Positions 1 through 22,914 of a stretch of 64,000 nucleotides of DNA are shown in pieces. The notes beneath the pieces were generated by a model. It saw only the letters and a program-made list of their open reading frames with translations. It did not search any database and was not told where the DNA came from. Both the position numbers and the translations under genes were made by a program. Location of the stretch: the NCBI RefSeq assembly GCF_013744875.1, contig NZ_CP059399.1, positions 2,108,001-2,172,000 of the forward strand. The letters run 5' to 3'. Within the stretch, counting starts at the first letter, position 1. Every line of letters starts with the position of its first letter. The DNA comes from Nocardia huaxiensis. GTDB lineage: Bacteria > Actinomycetota > Actinomycetes > Mycobacteriales > Mycobacteriaceae.

Positions 1-14913
<14,913 letters not shown>

Positions 14914-14917
<4 letters not shown>

Positions 14918-15273
14918 AACCAGATTGGCGGGGGGACGATCGCAAATGCGATCGTCCCCCCGCCAACGTTGCGGACGGTGTATCTGGTGCCAGTGTCCGT
15001 GCAGATCACGTCGGCGACTTTGACCAGTGCCGATAGATCGCCAGGCTCGAAATGGTCTGTGCTGGGCGCGATGACCTCGTTGACGCATTCGGTGTAGGTG
15101 AGGTTCATCAGGCGGTTGATCAATGCGCCACCGGGCCGGGCCGGGTCGCCGTAGTACATCAGGATGACCGACCACCCGCATTCGGCGGCGAGCGCGTGGA
15201 TGCGTGACTCGTCCTGGTGCCGCGCCGCGCCCGACACGTCAGGCCGTAGGAAGCCGATCACGTAGTTGGTCAT
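14914..15273 (-). CDS. Small unrecognised protein, last gene of a three-gene islet operon
   Basis: 119 residues from ATG, beginning MTNYVIGFLRPDVSG. Its ATG overlaps the TGA of the preceding wHTH gene (ATGA), so the two are probably translationally coupled. It contains no domain I can name: a mixed alpha/beta pattern with a WSVILMYYGD strand and a late Cys (VICTDTG). The final 17 or so codons are made of the strong palindrome at 14925-14966, giving a GGG...PPP C-terminus that may be an added tail rather than part of the fold. Its stop codon overlaps the stop of the NRPS gene. Function unknown. Confidence 0.6.
14925..14966. terminator. Perfect 20-bp hairpin between convergent genes, likely bidirectional terminator
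   Basis: Bases 14925-14944 are the exact reverse complement of 14947-14966, with two unpaired central bases. The stem contains a run of six G/C pairs. It starts 7 bases after the NRPS stop and lies within the last codons of the convergent minus-strand gene. There is no clear U-tract on the plus strand, so terminator function is inferred from stem strength and position. Confidence 0.7.
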
Positions 15274-15527
15274 GGCCGTGTCCTTGCGTATGCGCGGTAA
15301 ACCGGCCGAGTCATCGCGAGGCGGCCTCGATCGGTACAACGCCACCGCGCAGGGCCTTGCAAAGTACTCATCGCCAGCCCAGTCCGTGACAGCCGCAGCA
15401 GCGCCCGGTGGATCGAGGTCTCGGGCAGCCCGGTCGTGTGGCAGATCTGACGCACGGTCAGTGCTTGAACAGAGTCCAGGATCGACAGTGCCCCAAGGAC
15501 TTTGACTTCGGGCTCGGTGAACGCCAT
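15270..15527 (-). CDS. Small winged-helix DNA-binding protein
   Basis: 85 residues from ATG. Residues ~5-50 fit a winged helix: a first helix (EPEVKVLGALSILDSV), then a helix-turn-helix (LTVRQICHTTGLPETSIHRALLRLSRTGL) followed by a short wing (ARWRCTDRGRLAM). It resembles the compact MarR/Rrf2-like winged-helix regulators often found beside XRE/TPR regulators in actinobacteria. It lies 3 bases after the small membrane protein gene and overlaps the next gene by 4 bases, so the three form one operon. Target unknown; the palindromes in the divergent promoter region are candidates. Confidence 0.7.
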   Translation of the reverse strand: MAFTEPEVKVLGALSILDSVQALTVRQICHTTGLPETSIHRALLRLSRTGLAMSTLQGPARWRCTDRGRLAMTRPVYRAYARTRP

Positions 15528-15530
15528 CGT

Positions 15531-15707
15531 TCACCACCCCCGGCTGATCGGTACATATGGGCGTGGTGGTTCGGCCGCCAAGCGCGTTTGAACGTCGGCG
15601 ACGGTCGGCCGCTTCGGCCGGTGGGTGCGTTCGGCCTCCGGCAGTGTATGAGCAGCGAGGAAAACCAGCACTAGCGCGACGGTGGTGGCGGCAACGATGA
15701 TTTCCAT
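15531..15707 (-). CDS. Small single-pass membrane protein
   Basis: 58 residues from ATG: one N-terminal hydrophobic helix (about residues 3-20, IIVAATTVALVLVFLAAH) and a polar, Pro- and Arg-rich tail. First gene of the minus-strand operon, divergent from the XRE regulator. No family recognised. The same frame stays open further upstream, but the next part has no coding character and would run into the operator region, so the ATG at 15707 was chosen. Confidence 0.5.
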   Translation of the reverse strand: MEIIVAATTVALVLVFLAAHTLPEAERTHRPKRPTVADVQTRLAAEPPRPYVPISRGW

Positions 15708-15750
15708 GTCGGGTGTTCTCCATGTCCCTTGCAACGGTGTTGGAGTGCAC

Positions 15751-15838
15751 CCGACGTCGGGGACTGGTGATCGAACCGACGTCGGGGCAATGTGGACCGT
15801 AGGCCCGGCCGACGTCGTGAACGGGTACGAACGTACCC
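15751..15838. promoter_or_regulatory. Operator-like palindromes between divergent islet genes
   Basis: The 181-base divergent gap holds two exact copies of the palindrome CCGACGTCGG (15751-15760 and 15776-15785, 25 bases apart), a third 9-base match CCGACGTCG at 15809-15817, and a separate perfect palindrome GGGTACG-AA-CGTACCC at 15823-15838. They are well placed to control both the minus-strand operon and the XRE gene. Which regulator binds which site is not visible. Confidence 0.6.
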
Positions 15839-15888
15839 CCATGCCGTTACGCTGGCGGTTGTCGTCACAGCACGAGGAGGCGGTTCCC

Positions 15889-17115
15889 GTGAGTGGTTCA
15901 GCAACTCCCACCGAGATCGGACAGCGGGTCCGGTTGCACCGAGAACGTGTCGGCATAGCTCGACCGGTGTTGGCAGCACAGATCGGCCGGTCCGCCGAAT
16001 GGCTGAAAGCCTTGGAGAACGGCAAGATTCAACGCACGCCTAGCCTCGAGTTGCTGCTGCGCATCGCCCGCGTCCTCGACCTGGACGACCTCGCCACCCT
16101 CACCGGAGACGATCACGCCGTGCCGGTCACGGTGTTCGCGGGTGAACGCCACGCCGCCCTCACCGACGTGCAGGCCGCCCTGACCGACTACCGCATCACG
16201 CCCAGCGATCGGCGGATCAGCGTCGACCATCTGGATGAGCGGCTGCGCAAGGCATGGCGTATTCGTCACTCCAGTCCCGACCACCGCTCGCAGCTGGGTG
16301 CGCTGCTGCCCAGCCTGATCCGCGACGCCCAAACCGCCGCCCGCACCGCCGAGGACCGTCGCGCCGCCCGCCGAACCCTCGCTGGTGTGTACCAGCTGGC
16401 CGATTTCTACGTCGCCTATCAGCCCGCGCCCGAGTTGGTGTGGATGGTCGCCGACCGCGCCGTGAACGAGGGCTACGAAGCCGACGACCCGTACGTGATC
16501 GCGTGCAGCGCCTGGGCGATGGTGCAGGCGCTGCGTGATTCCGGCCGTTGGGAGGAAGCGATCGCGTTGGCCCGCAACGCGATCGACCAGATCACCCCCT
16601 ACCTCGACCGCGCCGAAACCCCCGACGATTGGCACGGTATCGCTGGAGCACTGGAATTCGAGATCGCGTACGTCCACGGTCGACGCGGCCGCTCCGGCGA
16701 CGCCTGGCGCGGCCTCGAGCAGGCCGACCGCATCGCCCAGCAACTCGGCCCGACCTATCGCCACGTACAGACCAGCTTTTCCCAACCGGTAATGGCCGCG
16801 CACGCAACAACTCTCGGTGTCGAACTGCGCCAGCCCGGCGAAGCGCTGCGCGCGGCCCGCTCCATCGACGCCGACCGTATCGTGTCCGTGCCCCGTCGCG
16901 GCCGCCACCTCATCGAGGTCGCTCGCGCCCACATGCAACGCGACGAGGACACTGCCGCCCTGACGATGCTGGTGAAATCGGAACGGACTGCGCCCGAGAC
17001 GATCCGGTACAACGGGTTCGCCCGTGACATGCTCCGCGACCTGTTGAAGAAACCTCCGACGGGCATGCGCGGCGATGTCCGCGAACTGAGCCAGCGAGTG
17101 GGTATCCGCATCTAG
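15889..17115 (+). CDS. XRE-family regulator with a TPR-like C-terminal region
   Basis: 408 residues. The GTG at 15889 is chosen because GAGGAGG lies 8 bases upstream; the frame is open earlier, but that stretch is the divergent promoter region. Residues ~8-65 form an XRE helix-turn-helix (TEIGQRVRLHRERVGIARPVLAAQIGRS... ALENGK). From ~110 to the end are paired amphipathic helices typical of tetratricopeptide arrays, as in actinobacterial regulators that sense a peptide or small molecule. It is divergent from the wHTH operon and followed directly by the toxin remnant. It probably binds the palindromes upstream of itself; the signal is unknown. Confidence 0.8.
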   Translation: MSGSATPTEIGQRVRLHRERVGIARPVLAAQIGRSAEWLKALENGKIQRTPSLELLLRIARVLDLDDLATLTGDDHAVPVTVFAGERHAALTDVQAALTDYRITPSDRRISVDHLDERLRKAWRIRHSSPDHRSQLGALLPSLIRDAQTAARTAEDRRAARRTLAGVYQLADFYVAYQPAPELVWMVADRAVNEGYEADDPYVIACSAWAMVQALRDSGRWEEAIALARNAIDQITPYLDRAETPDDWHGIAGALEFEIAYVHGRRGRSGDAWRGLEQADRIAQQLGPTYRHVQTSFSQPVMAAHATTLGVELRQPGEALRAARSIDADRIVSVPRRGRHLIEVARAHMQRDEDTAALTMLVKSERTAPETIRYNGFARDMLRDLLKKPPTGMRGDVRELSQRVGIRI

Positions 17116-17440
17116 GCCGCGATTGATTCCGGTGGTAGCGGCGCTGCCGGTGCCGCCGGGCCTGCCACCGCGAAAGAAGTCGAAGACATCGTCAATGGTC
17201 GGACGCAACCTGGTAAGACCGAGCCACATCGGCAGATGGACACCGACGAACAGATTCGGCAACTGTACGACGATTTGACCAAAACGTTGAGCCGATGGAT
17301 GTTGGACGATACCCCGGGCGAGGCGAGCGGCTTTCTGACGGTACCGAGATCAGGATCAGAGATGGCAGCAAGTCTGGTGGTGTTACGGTTGACATCGAAT
17401 ATCCAGGTATGCCCGAAGTGAAAGTGCATCTGCCGAAGAA
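17116..17440 (+). pseudogene. Frameshifted C-terminal tip of a polymorphic (contact-dependent) toxin
   Basis: No intact gene starts here. One frame reads EVEDIVNGRTQPGKTEPH, then MDTDEQIRQLYDDLTK. A second frame continues with GERLSDGTEIRIRDGSKSGG, then VDIEYPGMPEVKVHLP. Together they resemble the C-terminal domain found at the ends of secreted WXG/RHS-type toxins in actinobacteria (family recalled, not searched). The frames would join if the run of four A at 17281-17284 had five. The N-terminal delivery part is missing, and the open frame begins right after the regulator's TAG in the same frame. GC content is visibly lower than in neighbours. It probably arrived as an orphan toxin tip with the next gene as immunity. 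Confidence 0.6.
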
Positions 17441-17857
17441 ATGGCCGAGAAGCTCGAAAATTTCCTCCTGCACGAACTGTCGGACGATTGGGTTCCCATC
17501 GCCACGTTCGACGGTTTCGTGGCACGAATTGCGCCGGAAAGATATTCACGCGAAGGCGTCATAGATGTAATTCGGGAACTGGCCGATAAGGGGTACATCC
17601 GATTCGGAGCTTTTCCCGGCGGTGGTCGCTCATGGGAACCGTGGGACGTCTCGATCGAGGAAGCGATTCAGCGAATTTCGTTCGGGTACAAAGATATACC
17701 AGGATACTTGACGGTATCCGACGACGAAATTGGGTCCAATGAGGTATTCCGGGCCGATTTGTTGCCTCCCGGAGAGCGCCGACTCGCAGACCTTGGCCAC
17801 CCATACGAGAAGTACGGTGACCCTTGGCAGGACACACCCCGGCACGTACACGACTGA
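17441..17857 (+). CDS. Probable immunity protein for the adjacent toxin tip
   Basis: 138 residues from ATG. An acidic soluble protein (MAEKLENFLLHELSDDW...) with a central helical segment (YSREGVIDVIRELADKGYIRFG) that reads like a small winged-helix or immunity fold. It begins where the toxin remnant ends, which is the usual toxin-immunity order. Its stop is only 9 bases before the duplicated NRPS tail. Codon use is less GC-biased than in flanking genes, suggesting transfer. The immunity role comes from position; the family was not identified. Confidence 0.6.
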   Translation: MAEKLENFLLHELSDDWVPIATFDGFVARIAPERYSREGVIDVIRELADKGYIRFGAFPGGGRSWEPWDVSIEEAIQRISFGYKDIPGYLTVSDDEIGSNEVFRADLLPPGERRLADLGHPYEKYGDPWQDTPRHVHD

Positions 17858-17866
17858 TGTCGATCA

Positions 17867-18086
17867 TCGCCGACGGCCTGTCCTTCGGTGAGATCCTCGC
17901 GGCGGGAACCGGTTTCGGCATCGCCCTGGAACCGGCCGCCAGCAATGTGCGCTGGCTGGTCCCCTCCGACCCGAAGATCCAGGCCGACCTCACCGCCCGC
18001 CCGGCCATGTAACCCACTGGTTCACCACCCTTGGTGAAGCGACCGACGAAGCGGCCGAAGACATTCGGATCATCACTGCCGGCTGA
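17867..18086 (+). pseudogene. Decayed second copy of the NRPS 3' end
   Basis: Bases 17867-18006 match 14418-14557 almost exactly. Bases 18009-18086 match 14840-14917, so the copy lacks 280 bases in the middle and is out of frame (the first part stops at TAA just after the junction). The last codons read ITAG-stop (TGA) where the intact gene reads ITAD-stop (TAG). A short open frame across it (to 18012) is not considered a gene. Confidence 0.85.
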
Positions 18087-18092
18087 TGCCCG

Positions 18093-18136
18093 GACGCGCC
18101 GAGGACGAGCATGGCGATGCTCGTCTTCGGCGCGTC
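18093..18136 (+). terminator. Strong hairpin after the duplicated NRPS tail
   Basis: Two 20-base arms (18093-18112 and 18117-18136) pair at 19 of 20 positions around a GGCG loop, 6 bases after the TGA of the duplicated tail. Position and strength fit a transcription terminator, probably the original one of the NRPS gene. Confidence 0.75.
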
Positions 18137-18218
18137 GGTCGGTCGGCAGCGATAACCTTTGCCCGGTCGGTGGGTGTTCTCGAATTCGATCGCGACTCAG
18201 GGGGTGGTTGCCTTGGCG

Positions 18219-18827
18219 ATGCCGGTGCCGGAGCTGGACAATTCAGCTATGCAGCCGCCTGCTTCCGATCGCTGGACCGCCGCCGATCTCGATCATCTTC
18301 CCGAGAACGGACTCAGGTTCGAGGTCCTGAATGGCCAGCTCGTCGTGAACGCGGCGCCGAAGCCGCTGCATCAGTGGATCGTCAGCCGGCTCGGGCGCGC
18401 GCTCGAGGACGCGCTACCGTCAGGATCCGCGCTACTCCCGGGTGTGGGAGTGCTCATCGGTGACGACGAGCCGGTTCCGGATCTGCTGGTGGCGACCGGC
18501 CCGATCCCCTGGGATGACCGTGGTATCCCCGCCGACCAGGTACAGCTCCTGGTCGAGGTGGTATCCAAATCGACCACATTCCCGGATCGCATGACGAAGC
18601 CGGTGATGTACGCCGAAGCAGGTATCCGCAATTACTGGCGGATCGAGCCCAACAGGTTCAAGGGGCAGCTTCCTGGCGAATCTCTTCCGGTGCTCTTCGC
18701 GTACGTGCTGAGCGATGCCGGGGAATACGAACTGGTACAGCGGGTGCCTGCCGGGGTGCAGGCCGAACTGGGCAGCCCGTTCGAGTTCACCATCGACCCC
18801 GCATCCTTGGTGCCGGGGCGACCCTGA
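18219..18827 (+). CDS. Uma2 family (DUF820) endonuclease-fold protein
   Basis: 202 residues from the ATG at 18219 (a later ATG at 18249 gives MQPPASDRW). It shows the Uma2 pattern: WTAADLDHLPENGLRFEVLNGQLVV at the start, the acidic PVPDLLV strand with the metal-binding Asp, then LLVEVVSKSTTFPDRMTKPVMYAEAGIRNYW, which carries the PD-(D/E)XK-like E...K signature. These proteins are predicted nucleases, abundant in cyanobacteria and actinobacteria, with poorly known biology. It stands alone downstream of the terminator hairpin. Confidence 0.85.
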   Translation: MPVPELDNSAMQPPASDRWTAADLDHLPENGLRFEVLNGQLVVNAAPKPLHQWIVSRLGRALEDALPSGSALLPGVGVLIGDDEPVPDLLVATGPIPWDDRGIPADQVQLLVEVVSKSTTFPDRMTKPVMYAEAGIRNYWRIEPNRFKGQLPGESLPVLFAYVLSDAGEYELVQRVPAGVQAELGSPFEFTIDPASLVPGRP

Positions 18828-19049
18828 TCTAGAACGGGATTCAGGTTGGGGCCGGTGCGCCGGTCTTGCCCTGGCCTGATCCAGGTGAGCTGCGCCTGTA
18901 TCTGGGTATTGCTATCTCAGTGAACGAGATTGCCGGTGATGTTCTGCACTCGCCGGGCAATCGGGGGTGAGCGGCGATAACGTGTTTCAGTAGAAACCTG
19001 CTCTCTCCTCCGACGTCGTGGGAATCCCTAGCTCTCGTGAGGAAGTGTC

Positions 19050-19526
19050 ATGCCGGGAAAAGTGCTGCCCAGGGTTGCTCGTCGGATCGGAACCAAGCGC
19101 TGGGTGCTGAAGCGGCGCAATCAGATTCTGAAGCTGGATCGGGGGATCCGGCGGATCACCGCGGGACGCCGCGGGGTGCTCGACATCGCCGGGCTGCCCT
19201 CGCTGGAACTGACGGTGGCCGGGCGCAAGACCGGTCTCCCGCGCACCACATCGCTGCTGTACGTGCCCGATGGCGACAGCATCCTGCTGGTTGGATCGAA
19301 CTGGGGGAGTACTGAACATCCTTCGTGGTCAGCCAATTTGCGGGCCGCGCCGACCGCGCTGGTGCATGTGCGGGACGAGTACTTCGCGGTGACCGTCACC
19401 GAGGTCACCGGGATGGACCGGAAGCTGGCCTGGGACCAGGCCGTCGAGTTCTGGCCGGGATACGAGATGGAGTACGAGCTGTCGGGGCAGCGGCGGTTCC
19501 GGATATTCGAGCTGCGCAGGAAATGA
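19050..19526 (+). CDS. Deazaflavin (F420)-dependent nitroreductase family protein
   Basis: 158 residues from ATG. The split-barrel core shows LELTVAGRKTGLPRTTSLLYVPDGDSILLVGSNWGSTEHPSWSANL, with the GRKTGxPR and SNWG...HP.W..NL motifs that bind the F420 phosphate and deazaflavin in Ddn/FDR proteins of mycobacteria. It likely reduces an unknown substrate with F420H2. The N-terminal ~35 residues are basic and helical, as in the membrane-associated members. A second family member is at 47426. Confidence 0.85.
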   Translation: MPGKVLPRVARRIGTKRWVLKRRNQILKLDRGIRRITAGRRGVLDIAGLPSLELTVAGRKTGLPRTTSLLYVPDGDSILLVGSNWGSTEHPSWSANLRAAPTALVHVRDEYFAVTVTEVTGMDRKLAWDQAVEFWPGYEMEYELSGQRRFRIFELRRK

Positions 19527-19739
19527 CCCTGAACCCCGATGAGTAGCCAACTTTCGGTTGTGTACGGGAATGCGCACAGCTACTCGCATCGGGCATGCCT
19601 GCACCCTTGAAATCGGGTAGCGCACTACTGCCGAAAATCGCCGCCGACCGGTGAATCGTGGAGCGGGCGGTCGATACGCCGCGGAGCCGCCCCGGCGTAT
19701 CGCCCGCCTTCGATCGAAAGGCACTGGGAGGCAGGGGAA

Positions 19740-21158
19740 GTGGATCAAGTTCTGTATTGGAACGCGGTGGCGCTGGAATCGGATCGCGTGGCGCACACCG
19801 ACATCAAACCCCTGGAGCGGGGGACGCGCGGTCCGGCCGGGAGTTCACGGGCACTGGGGATCGTGCACCTGGCCATGCACGATGCCTTCTTCAGCATTGC
19901 CGGCGCGCCGCACGGGTGCTGGCTGACGGCACCGCCGGTGGCGGCCAATGGATCCAAGGTGGAGGCGGCCATCGCGGTAGCCGCGCACACCACGCTGACC
20001 GCGCTGTATCCGGCGCAGACCGCGCGGCTGGATCGAGCCCTGCGCGAATCCGGACTGCACGGGCCGGGCACCGGGCGCGGCAGTGCGCACGGGCAGGCCA
20101 TTGCCCGCGCGGTATTGAAAGCGCGCCGGGGTGACCCGTCGCTGGACGATATCGATTACGCCGCCGACACCAGCCCACCCAATCACCGTCCGGATCCGGT
20201 CAATCCGAAACAGGGTTACTACGCACCGCATTACGGTGCGCGATCGCATTGTTTCGCGGTGACCAGCCGATATTCGCTCGATCCGCCGCCCAAGACCAAC
20301 GACCCGCGCTATCTCGCCGCCCTGCGCGAAGTCCGGGGCAAGGGCGTGGCCCCGGAATCGGCCGCCGGTCTGCCACCCGGACTCCGCACTCGCACGGCGG
20401 CCGAAACCCTCGCCGCCGTGTTCTGGGCCTTCGACGGGGCCAAGCGGATCGGCACGCCGCCCCGGCTCTACAACCGGATCGTGCGCGAGATCGCCGGCGC
20501 CCGAGGCAATTCCGTCGAACAGAATGCCCGGCTGTTCGCACTGGTCAACACCGCGCTGGCGGACGCCGCAATCCTGTGCTGGGACGAGAAGTACCGGCAC
20601 AATCTCTGGCGGCCGATTCTCGGTATCCGCGAACACGATCCGTCGATGGGACCCGCGGGCACACCGGGTTCCGGACTCGATCCCGAATGTGATCCGTGGT
20701 GGCAGCCGTACGGCGCGCCGCGCAGCAATGAGATTGCCCCGAACGCCACCCCGCCGTTTCCGGCCTACCCCTCCGGGCATGCCACCCTGGGCGCCGCCGC
20801 GCTGCAGATGACCCGGCGGTTCTACGGAGTCGCCGCCGACGGCCCCGATTCCGTCACCGCCGGAATGGCTTTCGTCTCCGATGAACTGGACGGCGAAACC
20901 ACCGACAATCACGGTGTGCAGCGGCCCCGCCACCGCCGCGAATTTCCCGCCGGCCTGTGGCAGATGATCGAGGAGAACGGGCGCAGCCGGGTATTCCTCG
21001 GCGTGCACTGGTCTTTCGATGCCTTCGCCACCGATCCGTCCGGCGCGATGGATCTCTCGCAGAATATCGGCGGCGCACGCCTGGGTCGCGATATCGCCGA
21101 CGATCTCTGGCTACACGGCCTGAAGCAGGCGGCCGCCGCCGGGCCCAGGGTGCCGTAA
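19740..21158 (+). CDS. Vanadium-dependent haloperoxidase-type protein
   Basis: 472 residues. GTG start with a purine-rich GGGAGGCAGGGG just upstream. The vanadate-binding pattern of the haloperoxidase/PAP2 superfamily is complete: K284 in KYRHNLWRP, PSGH with H347, and SRVFLGVHW with R417 and H423 (the residue that coordinates vanadate). Length and the long helical N-terminal half fit the bacterial vanadium haloperoxidase family rather than small PAP2 phosphatases. No signal peptide is seen, so it is probably cytoplasmic. No halogenated-product cluster is evident nearby except the NRPS 5 kb upstream, which lies beyond a terminator. Confidence 0.85.
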   Translation: MDQVLYWNAVALESDRVAHTDIKPLERGTRGPAGSSRALGIVHLAMHDAFFSIAGAPHGCWLTAPPVAANGSKVEAAIAVAAHTTLTALYPAQTARLDRALRESGLHGPGTGRGSAHGQAIARAVLKARRGDPSLDDIDYAADTSPPNHRPDPVNPKQGYYAPHYGARSHCFAVTSRYSLDPPPKTNDPRYLAALREVRGKGVAPESAAGLPPGLRTRTAAETLAAVFWAFDGAKRIGTPPRLYNRIVREIAGARGNSVEQNARLFALVNTALADAAILCWDEKYRHNLWRPILGIREHDPSMGPAGTPGSGLDPECDPWWQPYGAPRSNEIAPNATPPFPAYPSGHATLGAAALQMTRRFYGVAADGPDSVTAGMAFVSDELDGETTDNHGVQRPRHRREFPAGLWQMIEENGRSRVFLGVHWSFDAFATDPSGAMDLSQNIGGARLGRDIADDLWLHGLKQAAAAGPRVP

Positions 21159-21163
21159 ACCGG

Positions 21164-22294
21164 TCAGCGAAAGGCCGCGGGCAGCACGCCGAGATCGAAT
21201 GCCGCGGCGATCGCCCGATGCCCGGCATCATTGAGATGCATTCCGTCATTGTCGAATTCGGGCCGGATGAAGCCGGGTCGCGCCGGATCCTCCACCGCGG
21301 CGGCGACATCGAAGACGGCGTCGAACACCTCGGTGGCGCGCAACCACTCGTTCAGCTCGTGCCGCACCGGAGTGCCCTCGGCGACATTGAGATCCGGATA
21401 GTACGCGCCACCGAACGGCCCGATGGTGTTGATGTAAACGGGCAGTCCGGCCGCGTGCGCGAGCCGGGCCAGTTCGGTGTATCCGGCGATCATGTCGTCG
21501 CGGCTTGCGGTGCGGTTGTCCAGGATCAGGTCGTTGATGCCGAAGTTGGCCCACACGGCGGTGACGCCGGGCACGGTGAGGACATCGCGGGCGAAGCGCG
21601 ACAGCCCGTGCTCGCCGACCTGATCGGTCAGCAGCCGGTTGCCGCCGATGCCCTGATTCACCGCCCAGCCCTTGGCCAGTCGCTCATTGAGCCGGTCCAC
21701 CGAGCGTCGGTTCGCGCCGTGCGTGGAACCGACGCCCTCGAACCACGAGTCGCCGAAGGCGACCAGCACCGGCGTCTCGGCCGCGGTGAGCACATCGATG
21801 CCGGTGAGGAAGAATCGCGAGGTGGTTTCCTCGGCGCCGGGCAGAGCGAGCGCGGCGGTCCGATCGCCGGCCGCGATCCACGCGGTGTCCACCGGCATGT
21901 GCGCGAAGGCGGCGGGCCCCGTCGGCTCCGGCAGGTAAAGGCTCAGCGCCAGTTCGGTTCCCGCCGCCACCGGCAGCGCGATGGGGTCGCTGACCACCTC
22001 GCCGAAGGCCGGAACCCGCACCTGCGCAGCGCCGCCGAAGCGGATCTCGGTATCGGTCTCGGCGATGATCTCGCTGCCGGTCTTGCGCGCCGCGACGGCC
22101 GCGGCTCCGATCACCAGTTCCCGATCCGAGTAACGATTGGTCAGCCGCACCCGCAGTTGCTCGCCGCCACCGGCCACCCGCACCACCTGTCGCAGGGTCT
22201 CCCCGTCGAACCCGCGCGGCTCCGCCAGCCGGATCGGCTCCGCCGGATTCACCAGCGGCGCACGGAAACCCGCCACCCAACCCTGCGTCGTCAT
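21164..22294 (-). CDS. SGNH/GDSL-family hydrolase
   Basis: 376 residues. The ATG at 22294 is preceded by GGAGG 6 bases upstream; an ATG at 22306 is possible. An N-terminal beta-sandwich-like part (~1-165) leads into an SGNH esterase core: FGDSWFEGVGS (block I Ser), the GGNR loop, FGIND (block III Asn), and DGMHLNDAGH (block V Asp/His). This two-domain form is common among actinobacterial carbohydrate or lipid esterases. No signal peptide. It is divergent from a MarR gene, with two palindromic sites in the gap, so MarR-controlled expression is likely. Convergent with the haloperoxidase gene, 5 bases apart. Confidence 0.85.
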   Translation of the reverse strand: MTTQGWVAGFRAPLVNPAEPIRLAEPRGFDGETLRQVVRVAGGGEQLRVRLTNRYSDRELVIGAAAVAARKTGSEIIAETDTEIRFGGAAQVRVPAFGEVVSDPIALPVAAGTELALSLYLPEPTGPAAFAHMPVDTAWIAAGDRTAALALPGAEETTSRFFLTGIDVLTAAETPVLVAFGDSWFEGVGSTHGANRRSVDRLNERLAKGWAVNQGIGGNRLLTDQVGEHGLSRFARDVLTVPGVTAVWANFGINDLILDNRTASRDDMIAGYTELARLAHAAGLPVYINTIGPFGGAYYPDLNVAEGTPVRHELNEWLRATEVFDAVFDVAAAVEDPARPGFIRPEFDNDGMHLNDAGHRAIAAAFDLGVLPAAFR

Positions 22295-22329
22295 CGGAAC
22301 CTCCATTTTGTTGCGGTGCGGAATATTGC

Positions 22330-22387
22330 GTTGGCAACAACATACGCGAAATGTTCCGCGTGTCAACTATCCCCACGGCAACTGTTG
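22330..22387. promoter_or_regulatory. Candidate MarR operator pair
   Basis: Two 9-base dyads, GTTGGCAAC (22330-22338) and CAACTGTTG (22379-22387), flank the divergent promoters of the SGNH hydrolase and MarR genes. Both are built from GTTG/CAAC half-sites. The assignment to the adjacent MarR protein is inferred from position. Confidence 0.4.
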
Positions 22388-22404
22388 GGTTTAGGCTGCT
22401 CAGC

Positions 22405-22878
22405 GTGGACAACAAGAAGCTCTTCGACGACCCGCGCCTGACCGCGGTGGGCCTGCTCTACGAAGCACACGACGGCGTGCTGGCCCGCCTCGAGACCACC
22501 TGGAAGGGCAATGGCCTGTCCGGCCTCGACCTCAACGCCCTCATGCGCCTGAGTCGTTCGCCCGGTCGCAGGCTCCGCATGACCGACCTCGCCGTCCAGA
22601 CGAATCTGTCGACCAGCGGTGTCACCCGCCTCGTGGATCGCCTGGAGCGCAACGGTTTCGTCCGCCGCGAAGCCGACCCGAAAGACCGCCGCAGCTCCTA
22701 CGCCGTGCTGTCCGCCACCGGCGCCACCCGCGTGGCCCGCGTCCTGCCCGCCTACCTGGAGGGTGTGGACCGCTGGTTCACCAGTCTGCTTACGCCGCAA
22801 CAGCTCGAGGATCTGGTCGCGAGCCTGCGCATCATTCGCGACGCCACCGTTCCCGGCGCGGCTCAGGTCTCGGAATGA
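22405..22878 (+). CDS. MarR-family transcriptional regulator
   Basis: 157 residues from the GTG at 22405 (an in-frame ATG at 22351 would place the start inside the operator region; neither has a strong ribosome site). Typical MarR winged helix: LDLNALMRLSRSPGRRLRMTDLAVQTNLSTSGVTRLVDRLERNGFVRREADPKDRRSSYAVLSATG, including the DxRxxxxxLT-like wing. Flanking helices form the dimer interface. It is divergent from the SGNH hydrolase, its likely target, and 36 bases upstream of a RidA gene. Confidence 0.85.
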   Translation: MDNKKLFDDPRLTAVGLLYEAHDGVLARLETTWKGNGLSGLDLNALMRLSRSPGRRLRMTDLAVQTNLSTSGVTRLVDRLERNGFVRREADPKDRRSSYAVLSATGATRVARVLPAYLEGVDRWFTSLLTPQQLEDLVASLRIIRDATVPGAAQVSE

Positions 22879-22914
22879 TCGAAACTGTCGGTCCCCGCCC
22901 CTAAGCTGCCGACC

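Noticed and set aside
17824..18012. Short frame over the decayed NRPS tail
   Set aside because: Only a remnant frame of the duplicated NRPS end; no start signal of its own.
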